Assembly (NCBI RefSeq): GCF_003481985.1
Contig: NZ_QUMD01000036.1
Span: forward strand, 1-24,812
Direction of reading: 5' to 3'
Source: Clostridium sp. OF09-36
GTDB lineage: Bacteria; Bacillota; Clostridia; Lachnospirales; Lachnospiraceae
Length of the DNA stretch: 24,812 bases
The notes beneath the pieces are model-generated. The model was not told where the DNA came from. It did no database searches and saw only the letters and a program-made list of their open reading frames with translations. This document shows positions 7,647 through 15,061 of this stretch, piece by piece. The stretch's first letter is position 1. Each line of letters opens with the position of its first letter. A program made the position numbers and the translations under genes.

Positions 7647-8072
7647 CTATTCCACTGCCCGGATGAATACGTCCACCCTTGGTGTATCAGAATAGAACTT
7701 TCGCACCTGCGTATCTACAATCGCATTATCGTCATACCACGCTACGCCATTCAACGCGTCATATATGAGCTTTGCCACATTATCAAGGTCCGGCTTCACT
7801 GTTGGTCTGATTCTATGCTCAAGCATTTCTTTCCGCCGCTTCTTTGAGGTTGATTGTGGTATCGGATAATATGCTATGATGCGAATATCAAGAGGCTCCT
7901 TTTCCTTAAATCTCCTGCCTCTGGCAACTTCCAGGAAACACTCTGCAACCTCTTTTTCATGCTGTGTTGTCTTTTTTGGCGTGTAAGTCTTTGTATATGT
8001 ACCCATTCTGGCGAATTTTGGTCGCTGTTTTCCGAACGGATTTCCAGGTACTGTAAATTTGATTGATTTCAT
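7647..8072 (-). CDS. rusA: RusA-family Holliday junction resolvase
   Basis: RusA-type endonucleases cut Holliday junctions that form in phage replication and recombination. The sequence shows the N-terminal FTVPGNPFGKQRPKFAR core, a basic KKTTQHEKEVAEC segment, and the signature RPTVKPDLDNVAKLIYDALNGVAWYDD, whose aspartates bind magnesium. I choose ATG 8072 because GGAGG sits 8 nt upstream and it gives MKSIKFTVPG, the usual RusA beginning, and 141 residues. An upstream ATG at 8102 has a weaker site and would add ten residues. It serves the RecT recombination and DnaC replication module upstream. Confidence 0.9.
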   Translation of the reverse strand: MKSIKFTVPGNPFGKQRPKFARMGTYTKTYTPKKTTQHEKEVAECFLEVARGRRFKEKEPLDIRIIAYYPIPQSTSKKRRKEMLEHRIRPTVKPDLDNVAKLIYDALNGVAWYDDNAIVDTQVRKFYSDTPRVDVFIRAVE

Positions 8073-8117
8073 ATCGCCAGCCTCCGTTATTTCCAGTATC
8101 ATTGATTCATCGCCTTT

Positions 8118-8426
8118 CTAATCTTCAAAAATATAGAACAGTGAACCCTCCATTGTGTAACCAAAGCAAAGGTTTCCATCATCGCAAATCAAGGCAAGCT
8201 CCAACTGCGACAGATTTGTGTTATTCTTAATGACTGCATAGGTTGAATGATTATATCCGGCCGTTCTTTTTAATACGATGTCATAATCATCCGGGTTTTC
8301 CACTTCATATCTTGAAATTTTGTACTTTTCACAAAGTTCTTTGTAAATTTCACGATTGATACTGGCTTTTTCCGATTCGTTTCCTGTAAACGCCCACTCC
8401 CGATATATCTTTTTCTCTAAGCTCAT
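8118..8426 (-). CDS. hypothetical phage protein
   Basis: I do not recognise this 102-residue protein. The N-terminal half is helical and charged (EKKIYREWAFTGNESEKASINREIYKEL shape). The C-terminal half looks like beta strands (YAVIKNNTNLSQLELALICDD, then FGYTMEGSLFYIF). Its ATG overlaps the stop of the upstream 57-codon gene as ATGA, with GAGGAGG upstream, so the two are coupled. The stop is 45 nt before the preferred rusA start. Confidence 0.55.
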   Translation of the reverse strand: MSLEKKIYREWAFTGNESEKASINREIYKELCEKYKISRYEVENPDDYDIVLKRTAGYNHSTYAVIKNNTNLSQLELALICDDGNLCFGYTMEGSLFYIFED

Positions 8427-8596
8427 GACTTTTCCTCCTCTTTCTCTCTGTATATTTTCAAGGTGTAATCATAAGATTTCCCTGATTTTCTAGGGATTCT
8501 GCCCGGTCCTACTGTGTATCCGTTTTTTACCAGGATTCCAGTCATGATTGACCGGTCCTCCACTGTTGAACAAATCAACTCCGCTACTTTTTCCAT
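8423..8596 (-). CDS. small hypothetical protein, 57 residues
   Basis: This short frame fills the gap between the DnaC-like and 102-residue genes. It reads MEKVAELICSTVEDRS, then ILVKNGYTVGPGRI, then a basic tail ending EEEKS. GGAGG lies 9 nt before the ATG, inside the 3' end of the DnaC-like gene. Its stop overlaps the next start (ATGA). Tight coupling and clean phage-type spacing support a real gene; the function is unknown. KNGYTVGPGR may be a small winged-helix-like turn, but that is weak. Confidence 0.6.
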   Translation of the reverse strand: MEKVAELICSTVEDRSIMTGILVKNGYTVGPGRIPRKSGKSYDYTLKIYREKEEEKS

Positions 8597-8599
8597 CGC

Positions 8600-9475
8600 T
8601 TAATCCTCCAATAATCTCTTTCGCATCTCATCGTATCTATCCGCCGCCTGGTTCATCCTCCAGGATGCCCCGGCTACTCTGTGCGGAAAACACATCGCAA
8701 AAATTCTGTCATATATCCTTTTGTATCTCGTATCCATGTTTTCTTTCATATCCGTCAACATCAAATTAGTTGTCAGAATCAGCGGCTTTCCTGCGAGGTA
8801 TCTGCTGTCTATCACGTTGTAAACCTTTTCCAGTCCATAATCCGTATTGCGCTCTGTTCCTAAATCATCGATGATAAGCAGCTTTGCATTGTTCAGCCTT
8901 GCTATCAGCTCTGATTCCTCCACCTGCTTGTCCTGTATCATCTGTAATATTTTTACAAATGATGTCATTATTACCGGTATTTTCTGATTCAGCAATTCGT
9001 TTGCAATGCAAGCGGCAGCATAACTCTTGCCGGTTCCAACTGGACCATACAGAAGTAACCCCTGATTGTTCCTGTACATCTCGTCAAAATTCTGCACATA
9101 ATTTCTGACTATCTTATAAAGCTGTGCATTATCTTTGTTCTGCTGAAATGTGGCAAGGTTGGCGTTTTTCAATCTGTTCTCAATAAGACTTGCTGACCGC
9201 AGGCGTTCCATGCGCTGTAATTCCTGTCTGGCCTCTTCCTGCTTCTTTCTATCCTCTTCTGCCTTTGCCTCGCATTTACAGATACAAGGAACCGTAATGG
9301 TTGCCCCATCACCGCCGGGGATTTTTACTCTGGTCTGTCTTTTCCCTCTGCATTTTCCGCAATGGATAAGACCGTCCTCGATATAATCTCCCTCGCGCAT
9401 CATTTCCTGCTGTGTTCCTTTTTCTCTTGCAATCCTCTCTGCAAATCCTGTGAACAATTCTGCTGTTCCCTCCAT
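8600..9475 (-). CDS. DnaC/IstB-like helicase loader ATPase
   Basis: This AAA+ protein probably loads the replicative helicase at the phage origin. The N-terminal ~70 residues carry cysteines C39, C42, C64, C66 and C68, suggesting a zinc-binding domain as in many phage DnaC homologues. A charged helix (RKKQEEARQELQRMERLR) leads to the ATPase, with Walker A GPVGTGKS at 144-151 and Walker B LLIIDDLGTE near 197-206. ILTTNL (sensor 1) and RYKRIYDRI follow. At 291 residues it has the usual size. It is preceded by the replisome-organiser-like gene. The IstB transposition ATPase shares this fold, but the context is phage replication. Confidence 0.9.
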   Translation of the reverse strand: MEGTAELFTGFAERIAREKGTQQEMMREGDYIEDGLIHCGKCRGKRQTRVKIPGGDGATITVPCICKCEAKAEEDRKKQEEARQELQRMERLRSASLIENRLKNANLATFQQNKDNAQLYKIVRNYVQNFDEMYRNNQGLLLYGPVGTGKSYAAACIANELLNQKIPVIMTSFVKILQMIQDKQVEESELIARLNNAKLLIIDDLGTERNTDYGLEKVYNVIDSRYLAGKPLILTTNLMLTDMKENMDTRYKRIYDRIFAMCFPHRVAGASWRMNQAADRYDEMRKRLLED

Positions 9476-9491
9476 CTGCTATGCCTCCAAT

Positions 9492-10190
9492 CTATCTGAA
9501 TGGGTTTCCCTCATCCTCTTGTGATTCCTCAACCCTATTATTTTCCCGTTTATTCAAGAAGTCCTCAAAAGGTGTATTCTCACTAAGGAACGTCTTGGCG
9601 TGTTTTATGTATTTACTCTCTGTTCTCTCTCGAACCAGTTTTTTCTTGTAATTTTCAGCCGCTTCGCACAATTCATCGGGTGACCATCCATCATTGAGGC
9701 GTGCCTTGTATTTCTTATACGCTTCGCCTTTTCCATCTTTTCTTGGGTATATCCTCCAAAATCTCTGGAAATCTGTGCTGTACTCTGTTTTCTTCGGTTT
9801 CTTTGGTGGCTCCTGCGGTACTTCCTGCTCCGGTGCTTTCTCTTCCGCCATCTCTATTCCAGGAATATCAAGAACCGACTGGGTTTCTTCCATACCATCC
9901 GGTTTTTTCGGTTCTTCTGTCTGTACCTTTTTCGGTCTACCTCCCAGCTTTCCGTTTCTTCTGTTTATCTCACATCTGGCATCGTACTTGTCGCTATCTC
10001 TTTTGAGCTGTGACCGGATAAAGGAGAAAGCCATTAAAGGCAGTCCTGCCAGCTCTTCACAAGGCAAATCATTCACATAACAGAAGATTGCCTTTATCAG
10101 CTTTCCAGCCTCCTCATCAGACATGAGCGAGAAGTGGTCTATATAATCGTTATAAAGTTGAAAGCTCTTTTTGTCCTCTGACTTTCCCAT
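9492..10190 (-). CDS. phage replisome organiser / replication initiation protein
   Basis: The N-terminal part (FQLYNDYIDHFSLMSDEEAGKLIKAIFCYVND through MAFSFIRSQLKRD) matches the DUF6291-type domain common in Firmicutes phage replication proteins. RNGKLGGRPKK and a proline/glutamate linker (about residues 100-140) follow. The C-terminal FQRFWRIYPRKDGKGEAYKKYKARL is a helical domain often found at the end of origin-binding proteins. Its place just before the DnaC-like loader fits an origin-binding initiator that recruits the loader. ATG 10190 has GGAGCGG upstream. Specific DNA binding cannot be shown here. Confidence 0.75.
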   Translation of the reverse strand: MGKSEDKKSFQLYNDYIDHFSLMSDEEAGKLIKAIFCYVNDLPCEELAGLPLMAFSFIRSQLKRDSDKYDARCEINRRNGKLGGRPKKVQTEEPKKPDGMEETQSVLDIPGIEMAEEKAPEQEVPQEPPKKPKKTEYSTDFQRFWRIYPRKDGKGEAYKKYKARLNDGWSPDELCEAAENYKKKLVRERTESKYIKHAKTFLSENTPFEDFLNKRENNRVEESQEDEGNPFR

Positions 10191-10209
10191 TGTATCCGCT
10201 CCAATTTCT

Positions 10210-11013
10210 CTAAACTTCTGCTACAAGGTCGGCTATTCCTATCGGTCTTTTCAGGACTTTAGTTTCCCGGCAGTAATCGCAGCAATGGCATCTCAAAGGT
10301 TCGATTTCTCCTCTCTTTACTGCCAGTACGTGATTGATATTTGCTTTTACAACCTCCCTCGCCTCTCTCAGGTAATTATCCTGTACATGGATAATCTCAA
10401 TATTCGGTGTGCTTTCCTTACTGATTCCGGCAATATAGAACGGCAATCTCTTTCCGGTATTCTGATATACGACTTCCTGATATATTGTGCCCTGGATGTC
10501 GTACCCCCAGTAGCGGACGAAATCTAAGTATCCTATATCTCGCACCCACTCCAATTTTGTAAGGGATGCCATAACTTTAAGGTCCACAATCGCAACTCCC
10601 GGAATATAACTGTCCATTTTGATTTTCCAGGGTGTTCCATACAGTTCTGCGGTCATTATGACCTGCTTTTCCCCGGACATATATTTCATAAAGAGTTCGT
10701 CCCTCTCTGCTCTCTGAATCAGCGCATCCGCTTTTACATATTCCGCTTTCAGATTTCCATCTTTTTTGAACATTTCCGTGTGTTCACTCTTAAATGCATC
10801 AAGTGTACCCTCGAAATATCTATCAACATAGCTGCCAACCATCAATGCTGTTGAGCTTGCCTGCGCATACTCGCCTTTGAGTTTTGCAAGGGCAGCCTCC
10901 TCGCAAGCCACCCTGCCATATGTACCGTTGAAATCCTTGAACTGGGATACGGACATATACTCATAATTTGCAATGTCTGAATAATAATTTTCTTCTGTCA
11001 ACTGCATTCCCAT
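10210..11013 (-). CDS. PD-(D/E)XK nuclease-like protein (RecE-like)
   Basis: This 267-residue protein resembles the DUF3799/PD-(D/E)XK nucleases that act as 5'-3' exonucleases partnering RecT. It shows YMSVSQFKDFN near the start, LMVGSYVDRYFEGT, then the catalytic core WKIKMDSYIPGVAIVDLKVM with D and DxK residues, and a C-terminal CHCCDYCRETKVL cluster that may hold an iron-sulfur or zinc site. GGGAGG lies 10 nt upstream of ATG 11013. It sits between the replisome organiser and the DUF1351/recT genes, forming a complete annealing-recombination unit. Confidence 0.82.
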   Translation of the reverse strand: MGMQLTEENYYSDIANYEYMSVSQFKDFNGTYGRVACEEAALAKLKGEYAQASSTALMVGSYVDRYFEGTLDAFKSEHTEMFKKDGNLKAEYVKADALIQRAERDELFMKYMSGEKQVIMTAELYGTPWKIKMDSYIPGVAIVDLKVMASLTKLEWVRDIGYLDFVRYWGYDIQGTIYQEVVYQNTGKRLPFYIAGISKESTPNIEIIHVQDNYLREAREVVKANINHVLAVKRGEIEPLRCHCCDYCRETKVLKRPIGIADLVAEV

Positions 11014-11016
11014 TTC

Positions 11017-11976
11017 TTAGACCTCCCTGTACTCTGCTCCAACAAATTTGATATAATCCAGAATCTTTTTATGCTGTTCTTCGTTTCCTCTGACCTGGAT
11101 TGTCCAAATCTTTTTGCCTCCACTTAATCCCGGCTGCTGTGTTACCGGATTAGCAATCGTTCCGGTTACTGCCTGCTGATATGCGTGTCTTTCAATGCTT
11201 TCGATTGCCTTTCCCATTTCAGTCTTAGGTTCTGCAGAAGCGACAGGCTCCGGTGCTTTCTCTGGTTCCTGCGGCTGTTCTTCCTTTTTGGCAAGTGCTT
11301 CACGCTTTGCCGCCTCTTCTCTCTCCCTCTTCTGTCTTTCTCTTTCCAGAATCATTTCTTTCTGCTTGCGAAGCTCCTGGACCTTAGATAACGCCTCGGA
11401 TAATACCAGATTTCTCTCATATACCTTTTTCGCATCCTCTCTGAAATCTTCCTCAATTCCATCAAGGATGTTCAGGTCGCCTTTTGTATTCTCAAATGCA
11501 GTATTTACCGCATCCTGCCAGGTTTTCTTCGTGGTGGATTTGTTCTCCCACTTACTGTCATAAATCTTAGATTTCAGCTTAGAGGCAACTGTTTCCGGTA
11601 ATTCTGCAAACACTTCTGCCATGTATGCAAGAATTTCCTCTTTTTTCTTCTTTTTCTGTTCCTCTTCGTAATCCTTTACCTGCTTTGCAATCGTATTGAT
11701 AGGCTCATCAATAAGCTGTGTCAGCTCCTTTGCCTGTTTTTCCATCTCATTGTATGGCTCCAGGCACTTCTTTTTGACGTCTTTTCTTCTGTCCTCAACG
11801 GATTCTTTTAACTTTCTAAGATATGCAACGGTTTTCTTCGCATCTGCGATTGAATCATCGTCAAACACAATGCCAGTGTATTTCTTCATCTCTGTGGCAA
11901 GTGCCGTTTTCAATTCTTCAAAATTCCAGTTAATTTTTCCTACTTCCTGTTTTACTACTACCTGTAATTCGTTCAT
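11017..11976 (-). CDS. DUF1351 protein of the recombination module
   Basis: This 319-residue protein matches DUF1351 by its opening (INWNFEELKTALATEMKKYTGIVFDDDSI), KKTVAYLRKLKESVEDRRKDVKK and DEPINTIAKQVKDYEEEQKKKKK. Long charged helices suggest coiled coil across about residues 50-230, followed by a flexible proline/glutamate region and a C-terminal IWTIQVRGNEEQHKKILDYIKF domain. The family travels with RecT and RecE-like nucleases, and its biochemical role is not established. GGAGG lies 8 nt before ATG 11976. Confidence 0.8.
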   Translation of the reverse strand: MNELQVVVKQEVGKINWNFEELKTALATEMKKYTGIVFDDDSIADAKKTVAYLRKLKESVEDRRKDVKKKCLEPYNEMEKQAKELTQLIDEPINTIAKQVKDYEEEQKKKKKEEILAYMAEVFAELPETVASKLKSKIYDSKWENKSTTKKTWQDAVNTAFENTKGDLNILDGIEEDFREDAKKVYERNLVLSEALSKVQELRKQKEMILERERQKREREEAAKREALAKKEEQPQEPEKAPEPVASAEPKTEMGKAIESIERHAYQQAVTGTIANPVTQQPGLSGGKKIWTIQVRGNEEQHKKILDYIKFVGAEYREV

Positions 11977-11991
11977 TTTCTCATCCTCCTG

Positions 11992-12960
11992 TTATTTCCA
12001 AGGTAAATCGTCCATTGCTGATTCATCCGGCATCATAAAACCCGTGCCATCAGGCATCGGCTGTGGCTGTTCCTCCTGCTGCTGTTCAAAAGGAATTGCC
12101 TGCTGTGTCGGTTCTTTTGTTTCCTGCGGTTGTGACTGTTCTACCGGTACAGGCTCTTTCTTCGCCTGCTCCATCTGCGCGAACACATCAACCGGCGCGC
12201 CATTATCCGGTAATGCGGCTGTAGCTGTTCTTCCATCAATGAACACCGGCTGACCGTTTTCAAACTCCACATCGCCGCCTGCAAGATATGCTTTCTGCTG
12301 TTCGATGTTGTCAAAATCAAGGTCAATCAGCTTGCACAATCTGCGGAGGACTGTCTTTTTATACATCTCTCCTGTGCTACTCTTCCAAGCCTGGCTGTCT
12401 TTGGCTTTGGAATATGTATTTCTGACATTCTCGATTTCTTCTACGCTCATGGTGTCATACATCATTGAGCCATCTTTGAAAACTACAATCGCAAAAGCTC
12501 CAATCATTGGCTTGTTGGAAAACGGCTGTGGTCTGTAGATTACATTCTGAACGCCTGCGTCCACCTCTTCTGTAAAGAAATCATCCTGTCGGACCACTTT
12601 TGCAAAAATGTCCTTAATCGGATTTCTGGAAAATCTCTTGCACATTTTGATTTCGCCTTTATAGTCCGTTTGAAAATTAAGTTCCCCTCCATACGGAATT
12701 GCGTAACATTCTCCGTTGAAATAATCCAACCCCAGATATGCCGCTTTGCACAAGCACACTGCCATTGATTCAAATGTCAGCTTGCAAAGCTCCGTCTTTT
12801 TCTTTTTGTCTTTCAGCATTTCGGAAATAACCGTAACCGTATTCAAGGCGAAACGCTCCTGATTAAATCCTGCTGGCAATGCTGCTTTGTGGGTAGTTAA
12901 TTCCTTGATAATCGAACTCTGCACCCCTGAAAGCCACTGTTTTTCTGTCATTTCTGCCAT
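11992..12960 (-). CDS. recT: RecT single-strand annealing protein
   Basis: RecT proteins anneal complementary single strands and drive phage recombination. The sequence has QERFALNTVTVISEM, then LTFESMAVCLCKAAYLGLDYFNGECYAIPYGGELNFQTDYKG, the classic RecT core with G-E-C-Y-x-I-P-Y-G. AIVVFKDGS and KKTVLRRLCKLIDLD follow. After about residue 235 a glutamine/proline-rich tail leads to MDDLPWK, a DDLPF-like tip of the kind that binds single-strand-binding proteins. AGGAGG lies 11 nt before ATG 12960. The start overlaps the upstream gene by 98 nt. Confidence 0.93.
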   Translation of the reverse strand: MAEMTEKQWLSGVQSSIIKELTTHKAALPAGFNQERFALNTVTVISEMLKDKKKKTELCKLTFESMAVCLCKAAYLGLDYFNGECYAIPYGGELNFQTDYKGEIKMCKRFSRNPIKDIFAKVVRQDDFFTEEVDAGVQNVIYRPQPFSNKPMIGAFAIVVFKDGSMMYDTMSVEEIENVRNTYSKAKDSQAWKSSTGEMYKKTVLRRLCKLIDLDFDNIEQQKAYLAGGDVEFENGQPVFIDGRTATAALPDNGAPVDVFAQMEQAKKEPVPVEQSQPQETKEPTQQAIPFEQQQEEQPQPMPDGTGFMMPDESAMDDLPWK

Positions 12961-13216
12961 CGTCTGTAACCTCCTGTTTTTGTGTTTTTATATATCTCTC
13001 AAATTCCATCATCCCGGTTGAAACTTCATTTATTGCATTTCTGATAAAATATTCTTTTATCACGTCCGGGAGTAAATACGGAATGTAAGATTCATCCTTA
13101 CCGGCTACTGCCGCTTTTCTCTCTGCGTACTGCACCAGTTCTGTAAACTTCCTGTCTGTCATGCTGTACCCTTGCTTTTCTGCGTCTTTTCTTATGTCCT
13201 CGTATAATTCCTGCAT
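12863..13216 (-). CDS. hypothetical early phage protein
   Basis: This 117-residue protein has a helical, charged N-terminus (MQELYEDIRKDAEKQGYSMTDRKFTEL) and a PYLLPDVIKEYFIRNAINEVS core. I know similar sequences from Clostridia phages only as hypothetical proteins. I start it at ATG 13216, preceded by AGAGGAG, rather than the TTG one codon upstream. Its last ~33 codons run under the recT start, an unusually long overlap for this operon. The end may simply be relaxed, or an undetected indel may have extended it. Confidence 0.55.
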   Translation of the reverse strand: MQELYEDIRKDAEKQGYSMTDRKFTELVQYAERKAAVAGKDESYIPYLLPDVIKEYFIRNAINEVSTGMMEFERYIKTQKQEVTDDGRNDRKTVAFRGAEFDYQGINYPQSSIASRI

Positions 13217-13400
13217 CAATCAGCACTCCTCTCATCATCCTTATGAGCCATTCCAGAAAAAGCATAAATGCCGGTGCTAACCATTCGCCGCCTATTGCAA
13301 AATGCCCCTGCGTGTTGTATCTCACTCTGATGAGCACTCCTAACAGTGTGAATCCAACAGTTAATGCTATCCAGTGTTTCACTATCATGCGTTCCAGCAT
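13216..13400 (-). pseudogene. small membrane protein, probable 1-nt frameshift
   Basis: The frame encodes MIVKHWIALTVGFTLLGVLIRV, a membrane helix, then EWLAPAFMLFLEWLI, a second hydrophobic segment. As written it continues past 13238 into the next gene as an arginine-rich tail ending at 13098, overlapping that gene by about 120 nt. If one base is restored near 13238-13243, the protein instead ends in DDERSAD and its TGA overlaps the next ATG (TGATG). That is the coupling style of this operon. The 61-residue product would be a small holin-like or anchor protein; its function is unknown. I start at ATG 13400, 10 nt after GGAGG; ATG 13409 is too close. The frameshift is a well-argued inference, not proven. 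Confidence 0.5.
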
Positions 13401-13405
13401 CTTTC

Positions 13406-14008
13406 TCATTCCTCCCTGTCTATGTAAAAATCATGCCCGCCATGCGAATACAGGTAATTCAGATTATCTCTGTGCCATGTTCTACTGCTTTCACTCTCGA
13501 AATAGGTTGCTCCCAGGCTGCCGTCCCATTTTTCTGATACAATCATCTGCAAAGCCTCAAAGCATTCTTTGTTCGGCTCAACTTTTTGGAATCTTCCGTT
13601 TGCAACCGGTGTGAATTGCCCTTTTTCGTAAATCACTTCTGACACCGTATCAGGAAATCCCTCTGCTTTTGTTCTATTCAGAACTACCAACATGACAAGA
13701 GCTTTCCCCTCCACATCTTCGCCCTCGGCTTCTGCCATGGCTATTTTGCAAAGCATATAGGCATCATCTGCATTTATTTCTTCATTCATGATTGTGCTGG
13801 TATATTCTGTCTTGAATGTTTCCTGCGGTTCCTCTGTGGTAATTGTTTGTGTGTTATCTTCAATAGAAACTTCATAACCAGATACATCCTGCGCTGATGC
13901 AGTATATCTTTGTTTCCCATGCATACACACTGTCATTTGAACTGCGGCAAACATCATCGCCGCATCAACTACAAGGACCTTAATTTTTCTTTTATGCGCT
14001 CTTTGCAT
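13406..14008 (-). CDS. SleB-like cell-wall hydrolase (Hydrolase_2)
   Basis: This 200-residue exported protein has a basic start and a hydrophobic helix at about 10-29 (VLVVDAAMMFAAVQMTV), reading as a signal anchor. After a threonine-rich linker comes a SleB/CwlJ-type domain: MLCKIAMAEAEGEDVEGKALVMLVVLNR at 85-112, with the likely catalytic glutamate in AEAEGED, then VIYEKGQFTPV and SSRTWHRDNLNYLYSHGGHDFY. SleB proteins are lytic transglycosylases first known from spore cortex, and phages also carry them. Its place among early regulators, not in the late lysis cassette, is odd. The ATG overlaps the 51-residue gene; a GGAG-type site precedes it. Confidence 0.82.
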   Translation of the reverse strand: MQRAHKRKIKVLVVDAAMMFAAVQMTVCMHGKQRYTASAQDVSGYEVSIEDNTQTITTEEPQETFKTEYTSTIMNEEINADDAYMLCKIAMAEAEGEDVEGKALVMLVVLNRTKAEGFPDTVSEVIYEKGQFTPVANGRFQKVEPNKECFEALQMIVSEKWDGSLGATYFESESSRTWHRDNLNYLYSHGGHDFYIDREE

Positions 14009-14147
14009 TGTTATCTCCTTTCAGCGGCGTAACGAATATCCCTAAATCAAGTTCTGGCATCGACTGTACAGCCTCCAAAAGTTCCTCGTCAGAGCAAATA
14101 TTAAATTCTTCTTTCAGGACTTCTTTCAGTCTGTCAATCAGTTCCAT
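13992..14147 (-). CDS. small hypothetical protein, 51 residues
   Basis: This short acidic protein reads MELIDRLKEVLKEEFNIC, then SDEELLEAVQSMPELDLG and a lysine-containing tail. GAGGAAG lies 8 nt before ATG 14147, inside the end of the XRE-type gene. Its 3' end overlaps the hydrolase start by 17 nt. Tight coupling on both sides supports a real gene. I do not recognise its function. Confidence 0.6.
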   Translation of the reverse strand: MELIDRLKEVLKEEFNICSDEELLEAVQSMPELDLGIFVTPLKGDNNAKSA

Positions 14148-14152
14148 GATTT

Positions 14153-14613
14153 TTACTTCCTCTCCGCCATCATTCGCAGTTCTGTAATAGCCTTATAAAC
14201 TCCATCTAAAGACTGAACCATTTCTTTCAGTTCTTCTCTCTCGGCTGCCTCAACCTTTCCGTCCTCGGCAATCCTCAATAATGTTTTTTGGATTTTGTCG
14301 ATTTTCTCATCCTCCAACCCTGAAAGCATTCTTACCGTAATGCCCTCTATGTTCCCTGCCTCTGTTGCTATTGGCAGTTCCTTTCCTATCGGACATTCGC
14401 TCTTGCAGTAGATGCATTTCAGCTCTGGTGCGTTGTACACCTCCGCCATCATCACAACCACATCTACAGGAATGTTTTTCGTTATTCCCAATTCGTAATG
14501 TGCAAGGTTGATTCGGAAATCCCAAGTATTTCAGCCGCCCCGGCTCTGCTGTTCAATCTCTCATTATGTATTGCAGCTCTTTTCCTGCACTCAAAATACA
14601 CGTTTTCGTTCAT
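14153..14613 (-). pseudogene. XRE-like regulator, 1-nt frameshift
   Basis: The gene starts at ATG 14613 (MNENVYFECRKRAA) and reads a helix-turn-helix (RAGAAEILGISESTL). It then shifts: the written frame stops at once, while the next frame gives HYELGITKNIPVDVVVMM. One base, probably G, is missing near 14502-14503. The second part carries MAEVYNAPELKCIYCKSECPIGKELP, a cysteine cluster I know from a family of Clostridia phage XRE-like proteins, and a helical C-terminus. Restored length is 153 residues. The second half alone begins only at a TTG with no ribosome site, which supports the frameshift. It lies just after the Cro-like gene in the early operon. Confidence 0.75.
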
Positions 14614-14634
14614 ATCCTGTAACCATCCTCTATG

Positions 14635-14877
14635 TCAGTTCTCTTCGCTTTGCCCTATACTATTAGCAGGTTGATAAATGGCGTCGTAATCATTGCTGAT
14701 TCCCAGGCAATCGCTCACTTTGTTTACTGCCGGTTGGCTGTAAATCCTGCCGTTAATAATTGAGGATAAATATGGTCTTGCCAGCCCGGTTTTTGTTGCC
14801 AGCTCGGACACATCCATGTCCTTGTCAATTAAGGTGTGCTTTACCAACTTGCACCAAGGCGGAAGTCTTTTCTTCAT
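14635..14877 (-). CDS. Cro-like helix-turn-helix regulator
   Basis: This 80-residue XRE-type protein has the DNA-binding segment MDVSELATKTGLARPYLSSIINGR (about 21-44), with a second conserved stretch QPAVNKVSDCLGI. It is the first gene of the minus-strand early operon and divergent from the CI-like repressor, the position of Cro in the lambda-type switch. GGGAGG lies about 7 nt before ATG 14877. Promoter and operator lie upstream at 14989-15017. Confidence 0.78.
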   Translation of the reverse strand: MKKRLPPWCKLVKHTLIDKDMDVSELATKTGLARPYLSSIINGRIYSQPAVNKVSDCLGISNDYDAIYQPANSIGQSEEN

Positions 14878-14988
14878 CTCGCACCCTCCCTTTCTCGGTT
14901 CCGCTTATTCTTTACTTTTGTAAGGTTCTCATGTAAAATAATGAGTATGTAATCTTTATTTCATTCTCAAATGCATCTTACATTGGTA

Positions 14989-15017
14989 ACTATAACTCAT
15001 AGTTTTGAGTAGGTCAA
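14989..15017 (-). promoter_or_regulatory. early-operon promoter
   Basis: On the minus strand, TTGACC (15012-15017) and TATAGT (14989-14994) are 17 bp apart, facing the Cro-like gene. The leader to 14877 is about 100 nt. The spacer holds the palindromic operator. Repressor transcription on the plus strand must start within the same ~180-nt gap, but I see no equally good promoter for it. Confidence 0.75.
14995..15010. promoter_or_regulatory. operator-like palindrome in the early promoter spacer
   Basis: ACTCA and TGAGT form a perfect inverted repeat with a 6-bp centre, lying between the -35 and -10 of the early promoter. Single TGAGT half-sites occur at 14942-14946 and 15037-15041, flanking the gap. 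A repressor dimer here would block RNA polymerase. Binding by the CI-like or Cro-like protein is inferred from position. Confidence 0.6.
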
Positions 15018-15061
15018 CCCCTGTAACGCATTTTTTTGAGTTTTTATTTTAGGAGGTCATT

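Noticed and set aside
13098..13215. Arginine-rich C-terminal extension of the small membrane protein
   Set aside because: It lies wholly under the next gene in another frame and is best explained as a frameshift product.
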